The notes under the pieces are model-generated. The model made no database searches. It was not told the DNA's origin and saw nothing but the letters and a program-made list of their open reading frames with translations. Below, piece after piece: positions 20,730-28,953 of a stretch of 64,000 bases of DNA (positions within the stretch are counted from its first letter, which is position 1; each line of letters opens with the position of its first letter). Both the position numbers and the translations under genes were made by a program. The DNA lies in contig NZ_NIJF01000066.1 of assembly GCF_003316765.1 (NCBI RefSeq), positions 97,522 to 161,521 on the forward strand. The letters run 5' to 3'. Source of the stretch: Bacillus sp. P14.5. GTDB lineage: Bacteria; Bacillota; Bacilli; Bacillales; Bacillaceae_B.

Positions 20730-20870
20730 TCTCACCCCTGTGAGTTAAAGCGCTATAATGAAATTTTGCTTTGCTGTTTTGGTTTTCTCCCTATTTTTGT
20801 CGGTGGTAGTTGGTCATAAGGCTCTGTCTTGACGTATCTGGTTGATGAAGTAAATTTTATTTATAAGCAC
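20730..20870 (+). repeat. REP-like repeat, copy 4 (with RAYT-leader extension)
   Basis: CACCCCTGTGAGTTAAAGCG, then TTGCTTTGCTGTTTTGG and the extended part GTCTTGACGTATCTGGTTGA that also precedes the RAYT gene at 16210-16250. It is an orphan copy without a transposase behind it. Confidence 0.65.
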
Positions 20871-20884
20871 GTTTGTTCTTGTGA

Positions 20885-21120
20885 ATGTTACAGTGACGCC
20901 ACGAGATATGTCGAATGTTTGAGGGACACAAGGACACAGGTCCCTCGTCCCACCAAATATTTACAAGGGGACACAGGGACAGGGCGAGACCACTGAAAAA
21001 CGACTCCTTAAGTACTGTCACAGTGACGGCCCGAGATTTGTCGAAGGCTTTGGGGTGTCTTTTTTGTTTTTGTTGGAGGTTTTTAAGGGACACAGGGACA
21101 GGTTGAGACCACTGAAAAAG
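20885..21120 (+). repeat. GGGACA-family repeat, two tandem composite copies
   Basis: Two composite units. Each has ACAGTGACG, then CGAGATTTGTCGAAGG-type sequence, GGGACACAGGGACAGG and GAGACCACTGAAAAA. The first also holds the inverted GGTCCCTCGTCCC and CCAAATATTTACA. The same composite appears once more at 32238-32395. Confidence 0.7.
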
Positions 21121-21174
21121 TAGCTTTTTTATCGCCTGCTAAGCACACATTTTGTGAATCTCACAACTTTTAGA

Positions 21175-21720
21175 TGGAAAATTCAATAAAATGGTAATTG
21201 AAACAGATTGAGCCCTCTCTTAGAGGATAGTATTGCTGCTATCCTCTTTAAATTTACTGCTAATGCGGTTAGCTTGGCTTGTAAGGCCATGCTTTTTAGA
21301 CCGTACCCTTTGGCACGACCTAGCCTGTGAAAATTCTTCATCTCACCATTTTTCCATTCCTGGCAAGCTCTTTTCTTGTATTCTACTTTAAATTCTTCCT
21401 TTTTTGTTCCTGGCTGTATTCAAAGAATTCTGGGGTATTGATACCAACTTCCATTACTTTACCCACGGTCTTCCCTGAAATACAAGCGTCCCTTATAGGG
21501 CAATTTCGGCATTGCTCCTTTTCGAAGTAGTACCGTTAAAATTCTCTATTTTTTCCTTTCTTATGATACTTGCGAACAGTGTGATTTCCCTTTACACCGA
21601 ACCATTACTCTACCTAATTCATCTTTTTCTTCGTGTTAAAAGAACTTGCACTCATATCATTTTCTCCTTCTTCCCAACCTGTAACAACTCGAATCATTTA
21701 TTCTTTTTTTCATAAATCAC
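21175..21720 (-). pseudogene. IS1182-family transposase C-terminal remnant
   Basis: Minus-strand fragment with CRNCPIRDACISGKTVGKV, then a break after EQKRKN where a run of six A needs one more base, and continuing EYKKRACQEWKNGEMKNFHR, LGRAKGYGLKSMALQAKL, TALAVNLKRIAAI. The cysteine cluster and the final LKRFHGLxRAxxxGL-like segment are diagnostic of IS1182-type transposases. The N-terminus is missing, so it is inactive. Confidence 0.65.
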
Positions 21721-21743
21721 AGTTAGCAGGCGCCCATCTTCTG

Positions 21744-22961
21744 TCATTCCCACTTCTTGCTGGGAGGGACAGAGGGACAGTGAACGTCTCTCCCAGATTG
21801 AATATTTTCCGCAACTACAGCCGCCCTTCTTCCATTTTTAGTCTGTTTCCTATACCATAGGGCGATTTCAAGTATGATCCTCAAATCGGTCTTCATAAAG
21901 TCTTCCCCTAGTATCTCTGTTATTTTATTCAGACGGGGGTAAAGGGTTTGTCTTACGATGAAAAGTTTATTGGCAGTGTCTTGTTTATTGCCGTGGCATT
22001 GCAGATAGGCATCAAGTGTTTCCAGTAACTGGCTGTTATGGTTCTGATCATAGTTTATTAGAGGTTCAAGATATTCATTGATGATTCCTGGGAGCTGGTT
22101 ATTCAGGATGAGCGGGACCAGCAGTCTCTCAAGTTGGAGATCTTGGTAGAACATCAAGTGACGGTTCTCAAAGATTTTTTTTATTTCAATGGCTTCCTTT
22201 AGTGTCATTAGTGATTTGGACAACTCGTCTGTCGATTGATAATCCTTGCCGGCGATTAGTTCTATTGGCTCTTCTATTGCTGCATATAAACGGGATAACC
22301 GCTGTTTAAGGGATGCTCTGTTTCCGAAAATATCCCGGAAAAGTACAAAAAGGGAGGATGAGGAGGGAAGGTATGTGTATAGCATTTCAAAACCTTCTTC
22401 TTCGGCAAGACTTTCATAATCTGAAAGACTATTTCTTCCCAATACCAATGCTGGAATTCCAGGTGCCAACTCCTCGGAGATGGCAGCCGTGACCTCAGTA
22501 AAGCTGGTGTGGTGCTGATTCCAAAGCTGTGTCAGATGCTGGGATAAGCTTAGATTTTTATCAGGATAGTAGATGTAGTCATAAATCTTCTTTGTTATGT
22601 CGATGAAGCGGACTTGTTCATAAAACGCAATTATTGGAAAGTCATGTTCCTCCGAGAGATTCATCATTTCTTCAGGCAGTTCTGATATGTATGTATTTAA
22701 TTCGATGCACAAACCTGATGCTTTGTTTTGTATCAATTCCTTCATCAACCTTATGGCGACTTCATGATTTTCTCCCCAGCCTATACCGGTGGTCAATATG
22801 AGTTCACCACCATTTATTAAGGTCCCTATATGGTTCACTTCCAATATATGTGCCCACTTGACCATTTTGGTTGTTCCCTTTATCCCGCTTAGTACTTTTG
22901 CTGATTGAAAGCAATCCATTGCTAATATCATTTCAATTGTTAGATAACTGTCCTTTGTCAT
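21744..22961 (-). CDS. PucR-family transcriptional regulator of the pantothenate cluster
   Basis: A ~405-residue regulator read away from the catabolic operon. N-terminal PucR domain: MTKDSYLTIEMILAMDCFQS, VKWAHILEVNHIGTLINGGELILTTG-type segment. Middle GGDEF-like domain, then a C-terminal PucR-type HTH: AYLQCHGNKQDTANKLFIVR and YPRLNKITEILGEDF. ATG 22961 follows AGGAGG by 10 bases; the longer reading to 23072 lacks an RBS. PucR proteins commonly activate adjacent catabolic genes in response to substrate. The last ~20 residues are encoded by a GGGACA repeat that supplies the stop codon. Confidence 0.85.
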   Translation of the reverse strand: MTKDSYLTIEMILAMDCFQSAKVLSGIKGTTKMVKWAHILEVNHIGTLINGGELILTTGIGWGENHEVAIRLMKELIQNKASGLCIELNTYISELPEEMMNLSEEHDFPIIAFYEQVRFIDITKKIYDYIYYPDKNLSLSQHLTQLWNQHHTSFTEVTAAISEELAPGIPALVLGRNSLSDYESLAEEEGFEMLYTYLPSSSSLFVLFRDIFGNRASLKQRLSRLYAAIEEPIELIAGKDYQSTDELSKSLMTLKEAIEIKKIFENRHLMFYQDLQLERLLVPLILNNQLPGIINEYLEPLINYDQNHNSQLLETLDAYLQCHGNKQDTANKLFIVRQTLYPRLNKITEILGEDFMKTDLRIILEIALWYRKQTKNGRRAAVVAENIQSGRDVHCPSVPPSKKWE

Positions 22962-23112
22962 GCTAAAGAGACCTCCTGACTTTACACAATGTAAGTTGTT
23001 CAGTTTTTTTACTATTTGTTTGTCTAATGAAATGTAATCGTTTTCAATGTAAAATATTATTTGAATATTCATAATTATTTTATCAAGTATAGCGAAAGAA
23101 GGGAAGGATTAG
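22962..23112. promoter_or_regulatory. Divergent control region of the pantothenate cluster
   Basis: A 151-base AT-rich spacer between the regulator and the first catabolic gene. It contains three AATGTAA copies (about 22988, 23032, 23049), one inside the palindrome TTACACAATGTAA. These could be regulator-binding sites. No unambiguous -35/-10 pair could be chosen by eye. Confidence 0.4.
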
Positions 23113-24573
23113 GTGCAAAAGTTAGAACAGAGCCCGGTTACATTGTCAAATTTCATTGGAAATAAAAAGGTACCTACAAGAAGTCAAAATTATGGAGCAG
23201 TTTACAATCCGTCAAATGGGAGGGAGATAGCCCAAGTTCCAATCTCCTCGAAAGAAGATGTGGACGCAGCTGTCCAAACAGCAAGGGAAGCTTTCGAAAC
23301 GTGGTCAGAAGTACCGGTTCCCAAGAGGGCACGTCTAATGTTCTCTTATCACAGGCTGCTGGTGGAACATGAGGATGAGTTAGCGAAGCTGATTACATTG
23401 GAGAATGGAAAAAGTTTCAAAGAAGCAAAAGGGGAAGTTCTGCGGGGAATCGAGTGCGTTGAATTTGCAGCTGGAGCACCTAATTTGATGAAAGGTGAAA
23501 GCCTGACAAACATTGCATCGAATATGGATTCATCGATGTATCGTTATCCAGTCGGGGTGGTAGGAGGCATAACGCCTTTCAACTTTCCGATGATGGTGCC
23601 ATGCTGGATGTTCCCGCTTGCCATCGTGTGCGGAAATACATTCGTATTGAAGCCTTCTGAAAAAACACCATTGTTAGCTAACAGGCTTGCGGAATTATTG
23701 AAAGAAGCCGGACTTCCCGATGGCGTGTTCAATATTGTGCATGGTGCGAAGGATGTTGTTGAAGGTCTGCTGGAGCATGAACAAGTGGATGCCATTTCAT
23801 TTGTAGGTTCCCAGCCAGTTGCAAAGCTTGTGTATGAACGCGCTTCGCAAACAGGCAAGCGGGTGCAGGCGCTGTCGGGTGCAAAGAACCATCATATTGT
23901 CATGCCGGATGCGTCGGTCCGACAATCAGTAGATGAAATCATAAAATCTTCATATGGCAGTGCCGGCGAAAGATGCATGGCTTGTAGTGCGGTCGTTGTC
24001 GTGGGGGATCAGCCGACATTCATGGAGGCACTTATTCATGAGGTGGAGAACTTAACTGTCGGGGATGGCTTTCAAGATAATGTGTCCTTGACACCGCTTA
24101 TTCGCAAGGAGCACCGGGACAAAGTGGCGGATTATATTGAGAAAGGTGTAGCCGAAGGGGCAGAGTTGTTATGTGATGGCCGTAATCATCCATCAGCACA
24201 AGGTGAAGGCTTCTATTTAGGAGGGACCTTGTTAGATCAGGTAGAACCTGAAATGACCGTTGCTAAAGAAGAAATCTTTGGTCCGGTAGTAAGTGTCCTT
24301 CGCGCAGAAACCATTGAGGAGGCAGTCGATAAGGTGAATCAGTCACGTTTTGGAAACTCTGCCGTTCTTTATTCGAATGACTCCAGAGCAGTCAGGTATT
24401 TCCGTGAAAAAACGGAAGCCGGGATGCTGGGAGTGAATGTGGGAGTTCCTGCGCCAATGGCCTTTTTCCCATTCTCAGGCTGGAAAGAGTCTTTCTATGG
24501 AGACCTGCATGCAAACGGATCAGATGGTGTGAATTTCTATACAAGAAGAAAGATGCTGACCAGCCGGTTCTAG
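23113..24573 (+). CDS. mmsA: Acylating (methyl)malonate-semialdehyde dehydrogenase
   Basis: A 486-residue CoA-acylating aldehyde dehydrogenase of the MmsA/IolA type. Signatures are VVGGITPFNFPMMVPCWMFP, the catalytic-cysteine segment GERCMACSAVVVV, and GVPAPMAFFPFSGWK. MmsA enzymes convert malonate semialdehyde or methylmalonate semialdehyde to acetyl- or propionyl-CoA. In this operon it would oxidise the malonate semialdehyde made from beta-alanine by the next gene product. GTG 23113 follows GGAAGG. Confidence 0.92.
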   Translation: MQKLEQSPVTLSNFIGNKKVPTRSQNYGAVYNPSNGREIAQVPISSKEDVDAAVQTAREAFETWSEVPVPKRARLMFSYHRLLVEHEDELAKLITLENGKSFKEAKGEVLRGIECVEFAAGAPNLMKGESLTNIASNMDSSMYRYPVGVVGGITPFNFPMMVPCWMFPLAIVCGNTFVLKPSEKTPLLANRLAELLKEAGLPDGVFNIVHGAKDVVEGLLEHEQVDAISFVGSQPVAKLVYERASQTGKRVQALSGAKNHHIVMPDASVRQSVDEIIKSSYGSAGERCMACSAVVVVGDQPTFMEALIHEVENLTVGDGFQDNVSLTPLIRKEHRDKVADYIEKGVAEGAELLCDGRNHPSAQGEGFYLGGTLLDQVEPEMTVAKEEIFGPVVSVLRAETIEEAVDKVNQSRFGNSAVLYSNDSRAVRYFREKTEAGMLGVNVGVPAPMAFFPFSGWKESFYGDLHANGSDGVNFYTRRKMLTSRF

Positions 24574-24586
24574 ACCAGACAGAAGG

Positions 24587-25942
24587 ATGGTGAATAATAA
24601 AGTGAAGACAAAAACCTGGCAAGAGCGGGACAAAGAAAATGTTATGCACGCGATGACACCTTATGCGAAAACACCCCTTATCGTAAAAATGGCAAAAGGC
24701 TGTTTTCTTGAAGATTCCGATGGAAACAAATATTTAGATGCGATGAGCGGGCTCTGGTGCGTCAATGTGGGGTATGGGAGAGAGGAATTGGCGGAGGCTG
24801 CTTACCAGCAGCTAAAGGAGATGCCCTACTATCCGCTGACCCAAAGCCATTATCCGGCCATTCAGTTAGCGGAGAAAATCAATGAATGGCTTGATGACGA
24901 GTATGTATTCTTCTTCTCAAGCAGCGGTTCTGAGGCAAACGAAACCGCATTTAAGATAGCGAGGCAGTATCATAACCAAAATGATGAGCCAGGCAAATAT
25001 AAAATTGTTTCCCGTTACCGTGCCTACCATGGCGGTACTATGGGGGCCTTGTCAGCAACCGGGCAGGCGGAGCGGAAATACCGCTATGAACCATTGGCTG
25101 CCGGCTTTCTGCATACCGTGCCGCCGGACTGCTACCGATGTCCTTTGAAAAAGGAACCTGGAAGCTGCCAAACCGCTTGTGCCGATATGATTGACCAGAC
25201 TATTACATGGGAGCTTAATAGGACGGTTGCGGCGGTCATCATGGAGCCGATCATTACAGGGGGCGGCATTCTGGTCCCGCCGGAAGGCTACTTGAAAAAA
25301 GTCAGGGAGATTTGCGATAAGCATGGTGTTTTGCTGATAGTGGACGAAGTGATCAGCGGTTTCGGCCGAACGGGAGAGATGTTCGGATTTATGCATGAGG
25401 GTATTAAGCCGGATATCATCACAATGGCAAAAGGATTGACCAGTGGCTATTTACCGCTCTCTGTTACAGCGGTTAGGAAAGACCGCTATGAAATGTTTCA
25501 GGAGGCTTGTGAATATGACCATTTCCGATCGGTCACAACATTTGGCGGGAATCCGGCTGCTTGCGCATTAGCCCTGAAGAATATAGATATCATTAAGGAT
25601 GAGGGCTACATCAGCAACGCCGCTGTTCGCGGGCAGCAGCTCTATGAGGAAGTGAAAGAGCTGTTGAGTCATCCCAATGTCGGTGACATCCGAAGTAAGG
25701 GGTTATTGCTGGGAATTGAACTGGTTGAGGACTCACTGACCCGCAAGCCGATTGAGGAAGAAAAGGTTAATAGCATCATCTCAGCATGTAAATTGAAAGG
25801 GGTCATCATCGGAAAGAATGGGGATACAGTGGCTGGGTTTAATAATATTTTAACGGTGGCGCCTCCACTTTCCATTGATGAAGGTACGATATATTTCTTG
25901 AGCGGTGTTCTTAAAACTTCGATTCGTGAAGTTTTAACTTAA
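24587..25942 (+). CDS. Class III (omega) aminotransferase, predicted beta-alanine:pyruvate type
   Basis: PLP-dependent aminotransferase of ~450 residues. It shows FFFSSSGSEANETAFKIARQ, YHGGTMGALSATG, LLIVDEVISGFGRTG (cofactor aspartate) and the Schiff-base lysine in MAKGLTSGYLPL. It resembles omega-amino acid:pyruvate transaminases. Paired with mmsA it predicts beta-alanine + pyruvate to malonate semialdehyde + alanine. The start could be ATG 24587 or GTG 24602; the latter has better spacing from GGATGGTG. Substrate is inferred from context. Confidence 0.88.
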   Translation: MVNNKVKTKTWQERDKENVMHAMTPYAKTPLIVKMAKGCFLEDSDGNKYLDAMSGLWCVNVGYGREELAEAAYQQLKEMPYYPLTQSHYPAIQLAEKINEWLDDEYVFFFSSSGSEANETAFKIARQYHNQNDEPGKYKIVSRYRAYHGGTMGALSATGQAERKYRYEPLAAGFLHTVPPDCYRCPLKKEPGSCQTACADMIDQTITWELNRTVAAVIMEPIITGGGILVPPEGYLKKVREICDKHGVLLIVDEVISGFGRTGEMFGFMHEGIKPDIITMAKGLTSGYLPLSVTAVRKDRYEMFQEACEYDHFRSVTTFGGNPAACALALKNIDIIKDEGYISNAAVRGQQLYEEVKELLSHPNVGDIRSKGLLLGIELVEDSLTRKPIEEEKVNSIISACKLKGVIIGKNGDTVAGFNNILTVAPPLSIDEGTIYFLSGVLKTSIREVLT

Positions 25943-25962
25943 TAGACAAGGAGATGGGAGAA

Positions 25963-26250
25963 TTGCAGAAAGATCTAGGGGGAAAGCAGGATTATCGGTT
26001 TAAGATTGCAAACCGGGAAGCGTTGATAGGAGTAGCTTTGGCCGTCTTCAACTTCCTTTGGTGGTTTGCCTTCGCATATGGGCTGGGTGATGAGTCACCT
26101 GAAAATTACTCATATGTATTCGGGCTGCCGGCTTGGTTCTTTTACAGCTGTGTAGTTGGATTCTTGATCATGGTGGTACTTGTTATAGTTGTTGTGAAAT
26201 TTTGGTTTGTCGACGTCCCATTTGATGAAGATGGAGGTGAGAAATTATGA
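25963..26250 (+). CDS. yhdT: YhdT family small membrane protein
   Basis: About 95 residues with two transmembrane helices (LIGVALAVFNFLWWFAFAYG; FFYSCVVGFLIMVVLVIVVV) and the YVFGLPAWFFYSC motif of the YhdT/DUF997 family. In E. coli yhdT is next to panF, and the same pairing is seen here: its stop overlaps the PanF start (ATGA, 26247-26250). It probably helps the symporter. TTG 25963 has better spacing from AAGGAG than ATG 25954. Confidence 0.85.
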   Translation: MQKDLGGKQDYRFKIANREALIGVALAVFNFLWWFAFAYGLGDESPENYSYVFGLPAWFFYSCVVGFLIMVVLVIVVVKFWFVDVPFDEDGGEKL

Positions 26251-27719
26251 ACTTGGCAGTTATTTTACCTTTAGTTGTCTTTCTGATTATCATTTTCTTC
26301 ATCGGTTTTTGGGCAAGTAAATCTTTAAAAACAACAACAGAGAATTCATTCTTGCAAGAGTACTTCCTGGGCGGAAGACAGCTCGGGGGGTTCATCCTTG
26401 CGATGACCATGATCGCCACTTACGGAAGTGCGAGCAGTTTCATCGGTGGTCCCGGTGTTGCTTATACTCAAGGGCTTGCCTGGGTATTGCTGTCAATGTC
26501 ACAGGTGGCAACCGGTTATTTTGTCTTAATGATTCTTGGTAAAAAGTTTGCAATCATGGCTCGTAAATATAATGCCGTGACGTTGATCGACTTCTTAAAA
26601 GAACGTTACAAGAGCAAGTGGGTGGTCTTAACGGCCGCTTTAAGTATCATCATTTTCCTATTCTCGGCAATGGCTGCCCAGTGGGTCGGCGGTGCCAGAT
26701 TAATTGAGTCGTTGACAGGATTAAACTATACAACAGCATTATTCATCTTTGCTGTTTCCGTTCTTGTATATGTTATTATCGGCGGATTCAGAGCCGTCGC
26801 TTTGACGGATGCTGTTCAAGGCGTCGTCATGTTTGGGGGTACGCTGGTTCTGCTGATTGCCACAATCATCGCAGGAGGTGGTATCTCGAATATTATGGGT
26901 GATCTATTGGCGGAGAATCCCAACTTGGTGACTCCGTATGGTGCGGCGGGAGATCTGAGCCCATCGTATGTATCTTCTTTCTGGATTTTGGTAGGGGTGG
27001 CTGTAGTCGGTTTGCCGCAGGTGACCGTTCGTGCTATGTCTTATAAGAATTCACGATCCATGCACCGGGCACTCATTATCGGAACGATAGTAGTTGGATT
27101 TATCATGTTGAATATGCATTTGATCGGTGTATTTGCCCGTCCGATTTTACCTGGCATTGAAGTGGGCGACAAAGTGATGCCGATGATTGCCCAGGAGGTC
27201 CTGCCAGCATGGCTTGCCGGAATTGTATTGGCGGCACCTATGGCAGCCATCATGTCTACGGTTGACTCCCTCCTGTTACTTGTCAGCTCTGCTGTCGTAA
27301 AAGATGTTTACTTGAACTACATCAAGCCCGAGGCAGCCATTGGTACGGTTAAAAAGCTAAGCTTCAGTGTAACAGCGATCCTCGGGGTATTAGTGTTCCT
27401 GATGGCTTTGAACCCGCCGGATCTACTAATCTGGTTGAACCTATTTGCCTTTGGCGGTCTGGAAGCTACATTCATTTGGCCGGTGGTACTGGGACTTTAT
27501 TGGAAAGCGGGCAACAAGTACGGAGCGCTGTCATCCATGATTGTTGGGATAGGTTCCTACATTATTGTTGATCAATATTTCCCTAATCTGTTCGGGATGC
27601 ATAATGTTGTCGTTCCTATCATTCTATCATTTGTGGCATTTATAACCGTTAGTCTGATGACAAAATCTTATACAGTGAATGATTATATTACTCAACAAAA
27701 ACTGGAAAGGAGTGTTTAA
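26247..27719 (+). CDS. panF: Sodium/pantothenate symporter
   Basis: A 490-residue sodium:solute symporter with ~13 helices. Long stretches match the PanF pattern as I know it from E. coli: EYFLGGRQLGGFILAMTMIA, ASSFIGGPGVAYTQGLAWVL, LGKKFAIMARKYNAVTL, GGFRA, VLAAPMAAIMSTVDS and IWLNLFAFGGLEATFIWPVV. Together with YhdT this fixes the probable substrate of the whole operon as pantothenate. Position inside a catabolic operon rather than with coenzyme A genes suggests uptake for use as carbon and nitrogen source. Confidence 0.92.
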   Translation: MNLAVILPLVVFLIIIFFIGFWASKSLKTTTENSFLQEYFLGGRQLGGFILAMTMIATYGSASSFIGGPGVAYTQGLAWVLLSMSQVATGYFVLMILGKKFAIMARKYNAVTLIDFLKERYKSKWVVLTAALSIIIFLFSAMAAQWVGGARLIESLTGLNYTTALFIFAVSVLVYVIIGGFRAVALTDAVQGVVMFGGTLVLLIATIIAGGGISNIMGDLLAENPNLVTPYGAAGDLSPSYVSSFWILVGVAVVGLPQVTVRAMSYKNSRSMHRALIIGTIVVGFIMLNMHLIGVFARPILPGIEVGDKVMPMIAQEVLPAWLAGIVLAAPMAAIMSTVDSLLLLVSSAVVKDVYLNYIKPEAAIGTVKKLSFSVTAILGVLVFLMALNPPDLLIWLNLFAFGGLEATFIWPVVLGLYWKAGNKYGALSSMIVGIGSYIIVDQYFPNLFGMHNVVVPIILSFVAFITVSLMTKSYTVNDYITQQKLERSV

Positions 27720-27724
27720 CGGAA

Positions 27725-28951
27725 ATGAGTGAAACTTTCACAGAGACCAGATTTACACGAGATCGAAAAGAAGTTATTTCCTTAACACAGGACTTAGTAA
27801 GGATACCGAGTGTATACCGCCCTGGGATTGAAGGGGGCAATGAAGAAAAGGTTGCTCACTTTGTCGCGGGTCACCTAAGCAATCTTGGGATTGAAGTCCA
27901 TGTGGAAGAAGTTGTGCCTGGACGGCCGAATGTCATCGGTATCGTGGATTCGGGCAAGCCTGGAAAAACACTTCTGTTTGAAGGGCATACGGATGTCGTG
28001 ACAGAGGGAGACCATGATTCATGGAAACATGACCCGTTTGGGGCAGAAATTATAGATGGCCGTATGTACGGCAGGGGAACAAATGATACAAAAGGTAACT
28101 TAGCCTGCATGATTACTGCGGTCCATTCCCTGTTACAGGATCAGGAAGAATGGTCAGGAAAAATCATTTTGTGTATCCCGTGTGATGAAGAAGGCATGAT
28201 GATCGGAATCAAGCATTTCATTAAGCAGGGCTGGGCAGATGGTATAGATGGAGCCATCATTTGTGAGCCGGAAGAAAATCAGGTATGCATCAACCAGAGG
28301 GGCGCCATGCGTGTCGTTTTGAAAACGTATGGAAAAATGGCTCATGGCGCGATTTCCTGGAGCGGCATCAACCCAAACTGGCGCATGGCTAAAATAATTT
28401 GCGAGCTGGAAAAATTGGAAAAGCACGAGCAGGAGCGTTTAGGCAAGCATCCGACACTGGGATGGCCAAGTATCACACCGACGATCATTCAAGCACCTGT
28501 CAAAGGGGATGCGCAAATCAATGTCATTCCTGAACAATGTATGACGACACTCGATATCCGCACCGTGCCTGGCCAGGATCATGAAGTCTTACAGAAGGAA
28601 ATCCACCGTATTTTTGAACGGTTGTCAAAGAATGATCCCGACTTCAAAGCAGATTTTGAAGTGATTGAGGACCGCCCATGGACAGACACAGATAGAGAAG
28701 ATCCAGTTGTGAAGGCTGTCGCGCAAGCTGTGCAAACAGTTTTGAAAATGGAGCCGGTCTATAATGGAGTGCCAGGTGCAACGGATGGAACCTTCCTTCA
28801 TGTTGCGGGTGTTCCGATTGTGACCATTGGGGCGGGAGATCGTGAAGTTCCACACCAGATTGATGAATATGTGGATGTTGATGAGTTGGCAGAAACGACT
28901 GAAATATTCCGCCAGGCGGCTCTGAACTTTTTAAATGAAGAGGGTGCTTGA
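27725..28951 (+). CDS. M20 family zinc hydrolase (ArgE/DapE type), predicted pantothenate amidohydrolase
   Basis: A 408-residue metallopeptidase-like amidohydrolase. The zinc ligands and catalytic residues are visible: GHTDVV, GRGTNDTKGNLACM, PCDEEGMM with the general-base EE pair, ICEPEENQV, the dimerisation-domain His in GKMAHGAISW, and the C-terminal His in VPHQIDEYV. M20 enzymes cleave amide bonds next to a carboxylate. In this operon the only amide needing cleavage is that of pantothenate, giving pantoate and beta-alanine. That activity is an inference; an ArgE- or carboxypeptidase-like role is the alternative. Confidence 0.85.
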   Translation: MSETFTETRFTRDRKEVISLTQDLVRIPSVYRPGIEGGNEEKVAHFVAGHLSNLGIEVHVEEVVPGRPNVIGIVDSGKPGKTLLFEGHTDVVTEGDHDSWKHDPFGAEIIDGRMYGRGTNDTKGNLACMITAVHSLLQDQEEWSGKIILCIPCDEEGMMIGIKHFIKQGWADGIDGAIICEPEENQVCINQRGAMRVVLKTYGKMAHGAISWSGINPNWRMAKIICELEKLEKHEQERLGKHPTLGWPSITPTIIQAPVKGDAQINVIPEQCMTTLDIRTVPGQDHEVLQKEIHRIFERLSKNDPDFKADFEVIEDRPWTDTDREDPVVKAVAQAVQTVLKMEPVYNGVPGATDGTFLHVAGVPIVTIGAGDREVPHQIDEYVDVDELAETTEIFRQAALNFLNEEGA

Positions 28952-28953
28952 AG

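Noticed and set aside
23544..23858. Minus-strand frame inside mmsA
   Set aside because: Mirror frame of a strong coding gene in moderate-GC sequence; no supporting signals.
23113..25942. Inositol or valine degradation as the role of the mmsA/aminotransferase genes
   Set aside because: No iol or acyl-CoA dehydrogenase genes nearby; the adjacent YhdT-PanF pair and omega-aminotransferase fit beta-alanine from pantothenate better.
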